A stretch of DNA of 64,000 nt, taken from positions 22,411,001 through 22,475,000 of the forward strand of contig CM060979.1 in NCBI GenBank assembly GCA_030765065.1, read 5' to 3'. Positions within the stretch are counted from its first letter, which is position 1; each line of letters starts with the position of its first letter. Position numbers and translations under genes: made by a program. This DNA is from Deroplatys truncata. Lineage: Eukaryota > Arthropoda > Insecta > Mantodea > Mantidae. Under the pieces are notes generated by a model. That model was not told the DNA's origin. It saw nothing but the letters and a program-made list of their open reading frames with translations, and searched no databases. Below are positions 10,285-20,820 of this stretch, piece by piece.

Positions 10285-11394
10285 GCTAGTCTCTGGTTCC
10301 TGAGTCCGGGCTCAAACCCGACGGAGGGCGATGCATTTTTGCTTGCTCTACTACGTATAGTAAGTAGGGGAAGTATTGTATTCCACCCAAAAATTCGATA
10401 CCGAGATTTCACCGGAAATATATGTTTTGAGACCCCCTGAATCCAAAAAAAAAACATTTTTGGGAACATTTCCGTGTGTGTGTCTGTGAACAGCATAACT
10501 CAGAAACGAACAGTCGGATAAACACCAAACTTGGTATTTAGGTTCAATAACTTCCAGGGATGCGACACAAAGGTTTTCAAGAAAATACTCTCACCGCTGA
10601 TTACCCTTTACATGGAACATTTTAAGAAAATTTTAATTTTCTTACAAATGGCTCTAACGATTTTGATTAAAATATCATATGTTTAAGATATTTTCATGAC
10701 AAATGAAATGTATATCTCGAATTTTCTGTGAATGTCTCCAAAAGTATTCTTCATTGTGAAAGACTTTTGCATAACTGGTAAATCATAAGAGATAGACAAA
10801 ATTTTATTACACAATAAATGTAGACCGCGTTAAAATACACAATTTATGTCATACATTTTTTTTGTTGAGTGAATCATTTTCGAGATATTGCTTGTTATTC
10901 CCTTAAGTTTTGCAATACTTTTTCTTAAATGGGAATTCGTTATTCATTTTTTTGTCCTGGTAATGCAAAGAGAATGGAATGTTCCACATAGCAACCAGCT
11001 CTTAAAATATTTGAATATTGCTTAAAGCCTACTTTATTCCCCTTGCACCTACAAGAAAATTAGCAATAAGATTAACATCTCGATTAACATGAAGCATATG
11101 GAGAATAAGCGTTTGTAAAAATACTTTGTACAAGAGTAGAGAAAGTCATGTGAGTGAAACACATCAGATTTTTAAGGCGTAAAAATCCTTAGCATGATTT
11201 CCTTCGGAAGGGAAGTAAAGCCGGTGGTCCCGTGTCGTAGATTTGCGGCACGTAAAGGATCCTCAAGCCTGATAAAGAGGCCTCTGAGCAAAATTTCCCG
11301 TCTTTCACGCCCAATACAGAATGGGACGCTAAGGAACACAGCAGTTAAAAAGCGTCCATAAATAAAATTAAAAACAAAGCAAAAAAAAAAAAAC
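10282..11394 (+). mobile_element. Second SINE family (SINE-2), split by KRep-A
   Basis: The head (10282-10335) contains a B-box-like GGGCTCAAACCCGACGGAGG and ends in ATGCATTTTT. The tail (11174-11394) runs from AAGGCGTAAAAATCCTTAGC through GGTGGTCCCGTG to an A-rich end. The same order of blocks is seen uninterrupted near 28905-29000 and again at 29535-29640, which shows that the two halves belong together. KRep-A lies between them. Confidence 0.7.
10341..11168 (-). repeat. KRep-A copy inside SINE-2
   Basis: Minus-strand KRep-A running from GCTTGCTCTACTACG (a slightly mutated family end) to CACATCAGA. TTTTT is present on both sides (10336-10340 and 11169-11173) in a host SINE whose uninterrupted form carries one T run at this point. 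Confidence 0.92.
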
Positions 11395-11905
11395 CTCGGA
11401 AACTCTTGGTCGTTCTCCAAAGATATATTTAGCACACTTGTATCAAATATACCATTAACCGCAGGCATCCATAAAAAAGAACAGAATAACATTTCTACAC
11501 GTGAATTCCATTTCTGTTTTACTCAGGTTTAATTAAATGACTACCACTCTTCCTAGCAGCAGCAAGAGATTTAGTTTGATATTGTGAATTTGTTTTCACT
11601 GTTACCGCTAAGTTCTCGTTGTTACTTCACTGTTTTGATTTAGTTCAACTTTTACTGTCACTTCACTTAGTTCACACCGTCACTTCAATACTGTGAGCTT
11701 CCAGAACTTCACTTTTCTTCGTGACGTAGCCGTGTACTGAAATACGAAACAGCCATTTCTTCGGTCCACTTCAATCGCTGGGGAATCGAGCACAAGGCGT
11801 CCCTAATCTCCCGCGGTAGCAGCACTTACTATACGTTGCGCTGTCATCACAAACTCACTTGTGGAACCGTACTTGATGTCACAACGGAAATGCGTTCACT
11901 GACTG
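11395..11905 (-). other. Putative transcribed leader below the heat-shock-type promoter
   Basis: Read leftward from the predicted start near 11904, this is an A-rich, G-poor leader (11560-11690) resembling the long leaders of insect Hsp70-type mRNAs. Possible splice signals are GTGAGT near 11858 or GTAAGT near 11834 as donor and TATTTCAG near 11741 as acceptor. The first ATGs give only short frames. The longest starts at 11492 (MLFCSFLWMPAVNGIFDTSV...) and has 33 codons before it runs into the A-rich tail of SINE-2. I do not recognise a product. The gene may be broken by the SINE, or the transcript may be noncoding. Confidence 0.35.
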
Positions 11906-12000
11906 ACTCGTTTACTCGCGAGAATGCTCGCTTATATAGCAACTAGCTAGAGTTACAGAACGTTCTAAAGGCCGAGAGAACGGAAACTTACAGAAGATTC
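11898..12000 (-). promoter_or_regulatory. Heat-shock-type promoter: phased HSEs, TATA box, initiator
   Basis: Minus-strand core promoter. The TATA box TATATAAG lies at 11931-11938 and an initiator TCAGT at 11902-11906, about 26-30 bp downstream. Upstream is an array of heat-shock-factor pentamers in strict 5-bp phase: GAA at 11958, TTC 11963, GAA 11978, GAA 11983, a mutated TTA 11988, GAA 11993 and TTC 11998 (plus-strand coordinates). AGAACGTTCT at 11957-11966 is a perfect inverted pair. Heat shock factor binds alternating nGAAn units at this spacing, so heat-inducible transcription to the left is the natural reading. Confidence 0.6.
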
Positions 12001-12365
12001 TGGTTATCTCTCAATAGCGCTTCTGGCGTTTACGCTGGGCGAGAGCGCTACTTATCACTGCCCGGCGCCGTCGAGATCCCGATAACCTTGCAACATAGCC
12101 GCTGCTTCACGCACGGAAATTAACATAGATTTTATACAAAACGTTACCTACTTATGCGTCTCCACAAATCCGAGGATCACCTGTATAAGATGGAAGCAGC
12201 TTTGGATTCCTGTCCCCAATGTTGAATGTTGGATCCCTGCCTGGAATTTTCCAGCTTCTATCAGCATATTTACTGGATAAAACTCCAGCAAGCCAGCGAC
12301 GCTTGCGAACACTAAAACTGCAAACATTATTTATTTGTATTCAACGTCCAGTTTTCACAACCATA
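12001..12365. other. Unique sequence upstream of the heat-shock-type promoter
   Basis: GC-richer around 12020-12080 (GCGCTTCTGGCGTTTACGC, CCCGGCGCCGTCG), otherwise A+T-rich. No gene recognised. It ends in the T5 run where a KRep-A copy begins. Confidence 0.4.
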
Positions 12366-12370
12366 TTTTT

Positions 12371-13359
12371 ACTTTCTCTACTACGTATAGTAAGTGGGGG
12401 AAGTATTGCATTCCACCCAAAAATTCGATACCGAGATTTCACCGGAAATATATGTTTTGAGACCCCTGAATAAAAAAAATCTGATGTGTTACACTCACAT
12501 GACTTTCTCTACTCTTGTACAAACTATTTTTACAAACGCTTATTCTCCATATGCTTCATGTTAATGGAGATATCAAGATGTCAATCTTATTGATAATTTT
12601 CTTGTAGATGCAAGGGGAATATGGTAGGTTTTAAGCGATAGTCAAATATTTTAACGCTGGTTGCTATGTGGCGCATTCCATTCTCTTTGCATGTCCAGGA
12701 CATAAAACAATGAATAACGAATTTGAGAAAAAGTATAAGTATTGGAAAATTTAAGGGAATAACAAGCAATATCTCGCAAACGGTTCACTCAACAAAAGAA
12801 ATGTATATGACATAAATTGTGTATTTTAACGCGATCTACATTTTTTGTGTAGTAAAATTTTATCTATCTCTTATGGTTTACCAGTTATGAAAAAGTCGTT
12901 CATAATGAAGAATACTTTTGGAGACATTCCCAGAAAATTCGAGATATACATTTTAATTATCATGACAATATCTTAAACATATGATATTTTAATCAAAATC
13001 GTTAGAGCCGTTTTTGAGAAAATTAAAATTTTCGAAAAATGTTCCATCTAAAGGGTAGTCTGGGGTGGGGGGATTTTCTTGAAAACCTTCGTGTCGCATC
13101 TCTGGAAGATACTGAACCTAAATACCAATTTTGGTGTTTATCCGACTCTTCGTTTTTGAGTTATGCTGTTCACAGACACACAGACACACAGACACACAGA
13201 CACACACACGGACATGTTTCCAAAAATGTTTTTTTGGATTCAGTGAGTCTCAAAACATGTATTTCCGGTGAAATCTCGGTATCGAAATTTTGGGTGGAAT
13301 ACAATACTTCCCCTACTTACTATACGTAGTAGAGAAAGTAAAAAATTTGGAAACATGTC

Positions 13360-13401
<42 letters not shown>

Positions 13402-14064
13402 TGTGAACAGTATAACTCAGAAACGAACAGTAGGATAAACACGAAACTTAGTATTTAGGCTCAGTATCTTCCAGAGATGCGACACCAAGGTTTTCAAGAA
13501 AATCTCTCCACCCCAGATTACCCTTTACATGGAACATTTTTCGAAAATTTTAATATTCTCAAAAATGGCTCTAACGATTTTGATTAAAATATCATAGGTT
13601 TAAGATATTTTCATGACAAATAAAATGTATATCTTGAATTTTCTTCATTGTGAAAGACTTTTGCATAACTGGTAAATCATAAGAGAAGGACAAAATTTTA
13701 TTACACAAAACATGTAGATCGCGTTAAAATACACAATTTATGTCATATACATTTATGCTGTTGAGTGAATCATTTTCGAGATATTGCTTGTTATTCCCTT
13801 AAATTTTCCAATACTTGTACTTTTTCTCAAATTCGTTATTCATTTTTGTTGTCCTAGACATACAAAGAGAATGGAATACTCCACATAGCAACCACCTCTT
13901 AAAACATTAGACTATCGCTTAAAGCCTACCAATTCACCTTGCATCTACAAGAAAATTAGCAATAAGATTAACATCTCGATTAACATGAAGCATATGGAGA
14001 ATAAGCGTTTGTAAAAATAGTTTGTACAAGAGGAGAGAAAGTCATGTGAGTGTAACACATCAGA
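12371..14064 (-). repeat. KRep-A copy split by a second KRep-A
   Basis: Minus-strand KRep-A (12371-12471 and 13346-14064), flanked by TTTTT at 12366-12370 and 14065-14069. Its GT segment (13364-13401) is expanded. A plus-strand KRep-A interrupts it at an A-rich point just after GACCCCTGAAT. Confidence 0.92.
12480..13339 (+). repeat. KRep-A copy nested in a KRep-A
   Basis: Complete KRep-A preceded by A8 and followed by A6. The host copy continues on both sides, so this is the clearest self-insertion in the window. Confidence 0.93.
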
Positions 14065-14110
14065 TTTTTATTTTCTCTACTGCTTACCTGTAAATATAGG
14101 TTATATAATG

Positions 14111-14550
14111 GAGGGGAACACCTCAAGCACTGCAACCTACATACATCTATTGTGGCTAACATTCTCAGGAGAAAGGAATGAGGTGAAGGAACCACAGGAG
14201 TTACAGGCAGACAGGCTACAGAGACGCGCGGAAGTCCCTAACAGTTCCAGGATCAAACTCCCGTGCCATTTGAAACCCTTCAGTGTCCAGAGTTCTCTTT
14301 CCTTTGAGCAATCATCCGTACCATCTGTTCGGAGCCGCCATACACCACGAAACGTAGAAGCACACCTGAAAGAAACGAAATGAAAGAGAAGTGATGGAAA
14401 GGAAACAGTGGTAGATGAGAAACCACCCCAGCATTCGCCTACTGACCAGGAAAACCACGAAGAACACACGATCAGAGTGGAAGGTTGACGGGAATCGAAC
14501 CCAGGACCTCACTATACCGCGGAGCCATCTCGCTCCGTAAACTTTTAGAC
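14111..14550 (-). mobile_element. tRNA-derived composite SINE (SINE-1)
   Basis: Minus strand. The head near 14480-14537 starts ACGGAGCGAGATGGC and contains GGGTTCGATTCCCGTCAACC. The body shares GTGTTCTTCGTGGTTTTCC with the copy at 6065-6611. Perfect 9-bp direct repeats TATATAATG lie at 14102-14110 and 14551-14559. It separates a small KRep-like end (14070-14100) from unique sequence. Confidence 0.82.
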
Positions 14551-14649
14551 TATATAATGAATTTTACTAGCGGAAAGATCAGTCAGCCAATGCCTAAACG
14601 TTATTGTATTATTGGAATTGTTTATGTAGTAGTAGCAGTAGTGGTGATA

Positions 14650-15480
14650 TTTATTAAGTACTTAGTATTACATTAATTGCATAACACAGTCGCATGGGTC
14701 ATAAGACCGTACATGCTCTCTAGAAAAATACCTGGTCTGTATACGTGACTTGCAGAATCGACCAGAAACAACTATGTTTATAATCACGACATTATATACA
14801 TATACATATATAAAATTGAAAAACACTCTGAATCACACACACACACACTCACACAAGTGCTCAAGCACCACATATATTTAAACAAAGTTTACATAAACAC
14901 TTTATCTCTTAGTTCACGTACTTCCATTAAGTATGTGCCCAAGCTTGGTCAGTTTTGGCTGTTTAGAATCAAGTCCCAGCATGCTGTCCTCCGTCTGTTG
15001 GAAGCCAAAAATACTTCCGGTAATAATTTTTTCGTAATACTCTCCGTCTGCACGCATGCTGCCAAAATATGCGTCCAGTCTTCTTATTCCCAGCATAATG
15101 GGCAAATCCTCCTGCCATCATCATCAACAATCTTGAGCTTTCCACCTCCCCCAACCTAAGCCGTGCTATTCCAGTCCTCTGCTTTATACCCAATTGCAAA
15201 ATATATGTTTCCTTACCCCGCCTAGTTTTTATTTCATTTTGTAGCTCCAATGTTGATCTTTGTCTACATTCAGACTCTATTATCTGCCTGTTTATATCAC
15301 ATAGACGTCTTTTGACTTTTTTCACGACACTGTGTGTATTTTCGTTGCCCCTTTGCCAGATATCGTTTAGGCCTATTTTTGATAATTGCCGTTGTAACCC
15401 CGCCACCCACCATTTTGGATGCTCTAATTGTTTATGGATGCTTGCCTTTAAATGGCGTCACTTTGCGTTTAACAGCGGAA
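14650..15480 (-). mobile_element. R1/I-type non-LTR retrotransposon fragment (NLTR-4)
   Basis: A third, older member of the NLTR-1 group. The 3' UTR keeps GCATGGGTCAT and GACCGTACATGC blocks at 14690-14715. The coding part reads, from high to low coordinate, EHPKWWVAGLQRQLSKIGLN, VKRRLCDINRQIIESECRQR and QNEIKTRRGKETYILQLGIK. A frameshift follows, then RICPLCW, EDWTHILAAC and ACWDLILNSQN. The CX2C and HX4C halves of the knuckle lie in the same shifted frame with a stop between them. Confidence 0.7.
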
Positions 15481-15559
15481 CTCTTTAATGATAAATTATT
15501 TTTGCGCTACTTTGTGACTATTGTATTCCACGAGTATTTGGTTAAAACACTGTAACTAC

Positions 15560-15829
15560 CTTTCATAAAAACGAATTGTGTGTTTGTGAAACAGTTAAAG
15601 CATTGGAATTAACTAGTAGTAAAGTCACGTAGCCAATGTCTGAATCGCATAGACTCAATTCCTGTGTCGCTGGTGGAGCTCTCAGTGAACACAACAAACT
15701 TGGAGTTGGAATCTCAAACTCGATGGTGACAAGCTATGCTATACATTCCTGAAGATCCATAACTAGCAGAGCGAGTCCTTCATTTCAGCAGTGGCTTTTC
15801 GTTCCCAGATTCCACATTATTACTTTCTC
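15560..15829. other. Unique sequence without a recognised gene
   Basis: Short A+T-rich stretch between NLTR-4 and KRep. Nothing recognised. Confidence 0.4.
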
Positions 15830-15882
15830 TACCATGTACCTACCTAGTAGATAGAGAAGGTATTGCATTCCACCTAAAAAAT
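15830..15882 (-). repeat. KRep-B 3' fragment
   Basis: ACTTTCTCTACCATGTACC to the CATTCCACC block, cut by the KRep-A copy that follows at AAAAAATT. Confidence 0.75.
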
Positions 15883-16750
15883 TCTGATGTGTTACACTCA
15901 CATGACTTTCTCTAATCTCTTGTACAAACTATTTTTACAAACGCTTATTGTCCATATGCTTCATGTTAATCGAGACGTTAATCTTATTGCTAATTTTCTT
16001 GTAGACGCAAGGGGAATTGGTAGGCTTTAAGCGATAGTCAAATGTTTTAAGAGCTGGTTGCTATGTGGCGTATTCCATTCTCTTTGCATTACCAGGACAA
16101 AAAAATGCATAACGAATTCCCATTTGAGAAAAAGTATAAGTATTGGAAAATTTAAGAGAATAACAAGGAATATCTCAAAAATGGTTCACTCAACAACAAA
16201 AAATGTATATGACATAAATTGTGTAACGCGATCTACATTTTTTGTGTAGTAAAATGTCTATCTCTTATGGTTTACCAGTTATGCAAAAGTCGTTCACAAT
16301 GAAGAATACTTTTGGAGACATTCCCAGAAAATTGGAGATATACGATACATTTCATTTGTCATGAAAATATCTTAAACATATGATATTTTAATCAAAATCG
16401 TTGGAGCCGTTTTTCAGAAAATTAAAATTTTCGAAAAATGTTCCATGAAAAGGGTAATCTGGGGTGGGGAATTTTGTTGAAAACCTTCATGTCGCAGCTC
16501 TGGAAGATACTGAACCTAAATACCAAGTTTGGTGTTTATGCGACTGTTCGTTTCTGAGTTATGCTGTTCACAGTCACACACACAGACAGACACACAGACA
16601 CACACACAGAGACACACACGGACGTGTTTCCAAAAATGCTTTTTTTTGATTCAGGGGGTCTCAAAATATGTATTTCCTGTGAAATCTCGGTATCTAATTT
16701 TTGGGTGGAATACAATACTCCCCCTACTTACTATACGTAGTAGAGAAAGT
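15883..16750 (+). repeat. KRep-A copy
   Basis: Complete KRep-A with a CA-rich segment at 16575-16620, inserted into a minus-strand KRep-B end. A6 follows it. A short, poorly preserved KRep-B-like remnant may continue to about 16870. Confidence 0.9.
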
Positions 16751-16870
16751 AAAAAATCCTCGGATATTGCTAATGTCATAAAAATTTTGTGTTTCATTTA
16801 GAGTTTACCAGTTATATAAAATCGTGCAACGTTCATTGAGAGTAAACAAAATTCAAGATGTGTCCTGCCT

Positions 16871-17572
16871 TAGTAACACTCATTTTACTTGAAGAATCTA
16901 ACAATTGATTATTAATTTGCGTTTCTGTTTAGTTTAACAGCATTTCGTCTCTTCCCAGCTCCCCCTCCATAATTATAAATATGAACGTAACATTATAAAT
17001 AAATAACCTACATAACACTTCAGAGTTCCACAGGCTATAAGCATACACACTTTCTTAAATTGATGTTACCCTTCTCAGTCACCACTGTTAGCTGACTAGA
17101 CGAATGTATTTTGTTTGTCATGCAATGAATGCAAGAAGTTAAGGGATTCTGGCTTCTTTTAAAAACTGTCTCCAACCCTCCTCAACATTTTGTTTTGCTT
17201 GGTCTCCGTTGTAAACCCAATAACAAAGACGTTTGTCAACGTTTTCTACTGCATAGGTGTAGAATTTTCCGAAAATATTTAATTTAAAAAATTATAACGC
17301 TTATATTATTAAATATAGAGTATTCAATTAATTCTGGGCAGGTATCAGCACTCTAGTTTACTCTACTAAAATAAAACTGTTGCGTTATACCTTTTAGTTT
17401 ATTAATTACTGCGTGATTCATAAGCATAGAAACACCAAACACTGGAGTTTTACTGAAAAATGTGTTTTCTTAAAAAATTGGGACCCACAGAAGTTTATAC
17501 AGGCTCTAAAATGATATAATCCGATAGAAAAAGTTTTTTTTCTTGGATAATATGTTCAAAGCTGATAATATG
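16871..17572. other. Unique A+T-rich sequence
   Basis: No coding signal, no recognised repeat. Confidence 0.45.
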
Positions 17573-18514
17573 TGAAGTAGATATTTTGTTGCATTGTTAT
17601 TTTTACGTTGTTATTTGCACCACGCTGTGGGCGTCAATTTGAAGTGGGTTGTATTGAAGGAGTTGTATTGTATTTCAACTGTTGGGGAGCCGAACTTGAA
17701 GTAGTTGCAACTGCACGTATGGTACACGGTAGCCTTCGTCCCAAATTTAAAAATATTAACTTTGTAATTTGACTGTTTCTTTAAATATTATATATTTTAT
17801 GTCTTTTCCTCGGCTGCATCAGTATTAATTTTAGAGACATGAATTTCTTAACAGGGTTATGGTGTAGCTGAAGAATGTAGGCTTACACAGATTATAATTT
17901 TACTTCACTACGTTTATTAATCCTTGACACAATTTAAATAACACTTCACTGATATAGAGAGAGCTGTGATATTTTTTAAAATTAATTACTTGCACCTATT
18001 TTCGTTTCACACGAATACATATGAAATTTCTCGAGGAAGTGCCTCGCGTCCAGTTATGAGCACTGTTTACAAGCAACTGGACTCTAAATTTGTAAATTTT
18101 GCTATATTTCAGTTTCTGATTGGCTAATCCTAGTCCAATAGGATACCTTCATTTAACTAAAGCTTTTTTTGGTTGCTGATTGGCTATTTTATAAACCGTC
18201 ACAAAAATTACATTATTGCTTCCAAGAATCACAAGTAGTATTGTTAAACTTTCAAATTCATTATTGCCTCAAGTTTACCTCATTGTTAGCAACTATTAAC
18301 CTATTATTCTCACAGCTCCTACATTGTTACATTACGTAATATATTTACATAACATTATTACACATGGACACAATAATATAAACACATACAATGATTGTAA
18401 TATACACTTTTTATATCTTGTTACATACACTTATTGCTTTAAGGTGGGCGGTTATTGAATTTATATATTATATAATTAGACTGAAATTATTTAAGTGTTA
18501 AAAATACTGCCTCA
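17573..18514 (-). mobile_element. Gypsy-like LTR (LTR-1)
   Basis: Same family as the LTRs at 33.9-35.8 and 47.2-48.2 kb. Read on the minus strand it starts TGAGGCAGTATTTTTAACAC and ends in CACATATTAT-proximal ...CTTCA. It contains CCAAT-type motifs (GATTGGCTAATCC read on the plus strand near 18118) and a GGCTCCCCAACA block at 17680-17691 (reverse complement on the plus strand) resembling a Gypsy primer-binding region. About 940 bp. No clear target duplication and no internal coding region, so it is a solo or recombined LTR. Confidence 0.65.
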
Positions 18515-19302
18515 ACATTCACACTGTCTCTTAAGGTTGAGACAAGCTATAGATGCGCAGAGAAAGTACGAAGCTAATAAAAGAGTATACGTCTGACAAG
18601 AAGCTCGTTTTGAAGACGATATGTTTCCAGTGATGGGCACAATAGCTCATTCATATTGCAATTTCTGGGCTGGGTTAGGAGGGTGGGGGAGATGGATTGG
18701 GGTGAGGTTTTAAAGCATTTCCGAAAGCTTTCCAAGAGCTGGTTGCCTTAACAACAGCCAGATACAGATGTATGTGTGTGGAAGTGGTTCCGAAACTTGT
18801 TAATGGAGAAAAGATGGGTAAAACCTTTTCAACCGTCTGCGTGTGTCCACAGTTTGGCGCCTCCCTGCGTAAACCAAATGAAAGATAATACCACTTTACT
18901 TTCCAGCAAGAGCCAGATTTCTGTATTTCCCCTCCACCGTCTGTCTTTCTCATGTTTTTTCCTTCATCTCTCTCCGTTTCGTTAGGGATAAAGTGGTGCA
19001 GAAGAAGGAGGGGAAAAAATAAATTCCCCGCTCCTTGCTTTTTTTTTCTGGGTTCCTCAGGTTGAGTTGCTAGGGGAGAGAGATGTGTTAGTTGCATGAT
19101 GTTTGTTGGTTTGTTCTTACCGAGTTTGTTTCCCCTGTTCTTGGAGAGAGAGACTCCAGATATAAAAACGTTCCTATACCTAAATCTTCATTACGATTAA
19201 CTAGAAAGTCTTCTAACAAGCAAATACGAAACTTGGCGTTTATCATTCAGTGGCGGCAAGTGTTTTATAGAGCAAAATATATAAGTCAAAAAAGAAACAA
19301 AA
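18515..19302. other. Unique sequence without a recognised gene
   Basis: Mixed composition with G-rich (18670-18705) and A/G-rich (19000-19030) tracts. Open frames on both strands up to 140 codons overlap each other and match nothing I know. Confidence 0.45.
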
Positions 19303-20820
19303 TACCTGTCTTACATTCACATAACTTTCTCCACCCTCTGTTGCATGTTAGTGGGTATCCAAGATATATTTACTAAAGCTTATTACTTTCTCTACTACGT
19401 ATAGTAAGTAGGGGAAGTATTGCATTCCACCCAAAAATTCGATGCCGAGATTTCACAGGAAATACATGTTTTGAGGTGCACTGAATGCATATAAAGCATG
19501 TCAGTGTGTGTACGTCTGTCTGTGAACAGCATAACTCAGAAAGGAACAGTCGTATAAACACCAAACTTGGTATTTAGGTTCAATATCTTCCAGAGATGCG
19601 ACACGAAGGTTTTCAAGAAAATTCCCCCACCCCAAATTACCCTTTACATGGAACATTTTTCGAAAATTTTAATTTTCTCAAAAATGGCTCTAACGATTTT
19701 GAATAAAATACCATAAGTTTAAGACAGTTTTATGGCAAATGAATTGCATATCTTGAATTTTCTGGGAATGTCTCCAAAAGTATTCTTCATTGTGAACGAC
19801 TTTTGCATAACTGGTAAACCTTAAGAGATAGACAAGGTTTTACTACATAAAAAATGTAGATCGCGTTAAAACACACAATTTATGTCATATACATTTTTGT
19901 TTGATGAGTGAACCATTTTAGAGATATCACTTGTTATTCCCTTAAAATTTCCAATACATATACTTTCTCTCAAATTGGAGTTCGTTATTAATTTTTTTGT
20001 CCTGGTAATGCAAAGAGAACCAGCTCTTAAAATATTTGACTATCGCTTAAAGCCTACCATATTCCCCTTGCATCTACAAGAAAATTAGCAATAAGATTGA
20101 CATCTCGATATCTCGATTAACGTGAAGCATACGGAGAATAAGAGTTTGTAAAAATAGTTTGTACAAGAGTAGAGAAAGTCATGTGAGTGTAACACATCAG
20201 ATTTCTTTTCTATCTACTTCTTTTACTCAAAATAAACTTTTGCGGAAATAGCTACATTACACATTTCGTTATAGTTACAGAGAGAACAGCGATAGTCAAA
20301 TGTTTTAAGAACTGCACGCTATATGCTGCCTTAAGATTCCTTACTGTTTCCATGACATCGCGAGAAACAACTGAAAGTTGATAGTTCTTAATAGAGTGAC
20401 CAAGAAATGAACAATTCCAATCTTTAAAAATGGTTATTTCAGAAACGGCTTGTGCCACAAAAACTTATGTGTTTTAAAGTGATGTACATTTTTTTAGGTA
20501 GTAAGTTTCCGTCTATCGCTTAATGTTTACCAGTTATGCAAGATGATATACATTTCCTTCCCAATGAAGAGGATATGAAAGGCAATTCCAAGAAAATTCA
20601 AGATACACATTTTATTTGTCAAGTAAATATCGTTATACATTGTGTTTTAATCAAAATCGTAGAGGCACATTTAAGAAAATCGTAAATTTCGAAGCATGTT
20701 CCATGTAAAGTGTAGTCGGGTTGGGGAAAATTCTTTAGTCTTCTTGTCATATCCTTGGAAGATATTGAACTTAAATACCAATTCTGGTATTTAACTGAAA
20801 AATAAGTAGTTAAATCTTCA
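19303..20820 (+). repeat. KRep-B copy split by KRep-A
   Basis: Plus-strand KRep-B: 5' end at 19303-19384, remainder at 20202-20820, resuming at TTTTCTATCTACTTC exactly where the family sequence should continue. The 3' end past the TTTAACTG block is lost. Confidence 0.85.
19385..20201 (-). repeat. KRep-A copy in KRep-B
   Basis: Complete minus-strand KRep-A, ACTTTCTCTACTACG to CACATCAGA, inserted in the T-rich TTATTTTC site of KRep-B. Its GT segment is short (19503-19520). Confidence 0.9.

Noticed and set aside
10282..10335. Functional tRNA gene (also 6548-6611, 14480-14537, 37130-37192, 58525-58600, 27195-27275)
   Set aside because: Only A- or B-box-like parts are present, no complete cloverleaf could be drawn, and the pieces continue into SINE bodies.
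10341..11168. KRep as a Helitron
   Set aside because: The 5' TC start and hairpins near the ends are suggestive, but the 3' end (GAGAAAGT) lacks CTRR. The flanks are A/T homopolymers on both sides instead of an A|T insertion without duplication. Left open rather than called.
18675..19097. 140-codon minus-strand frame
   Set aside because: No recognisable domain, overlapping frames on the other strand, Pro/Lys-rich low complexity at both ends.
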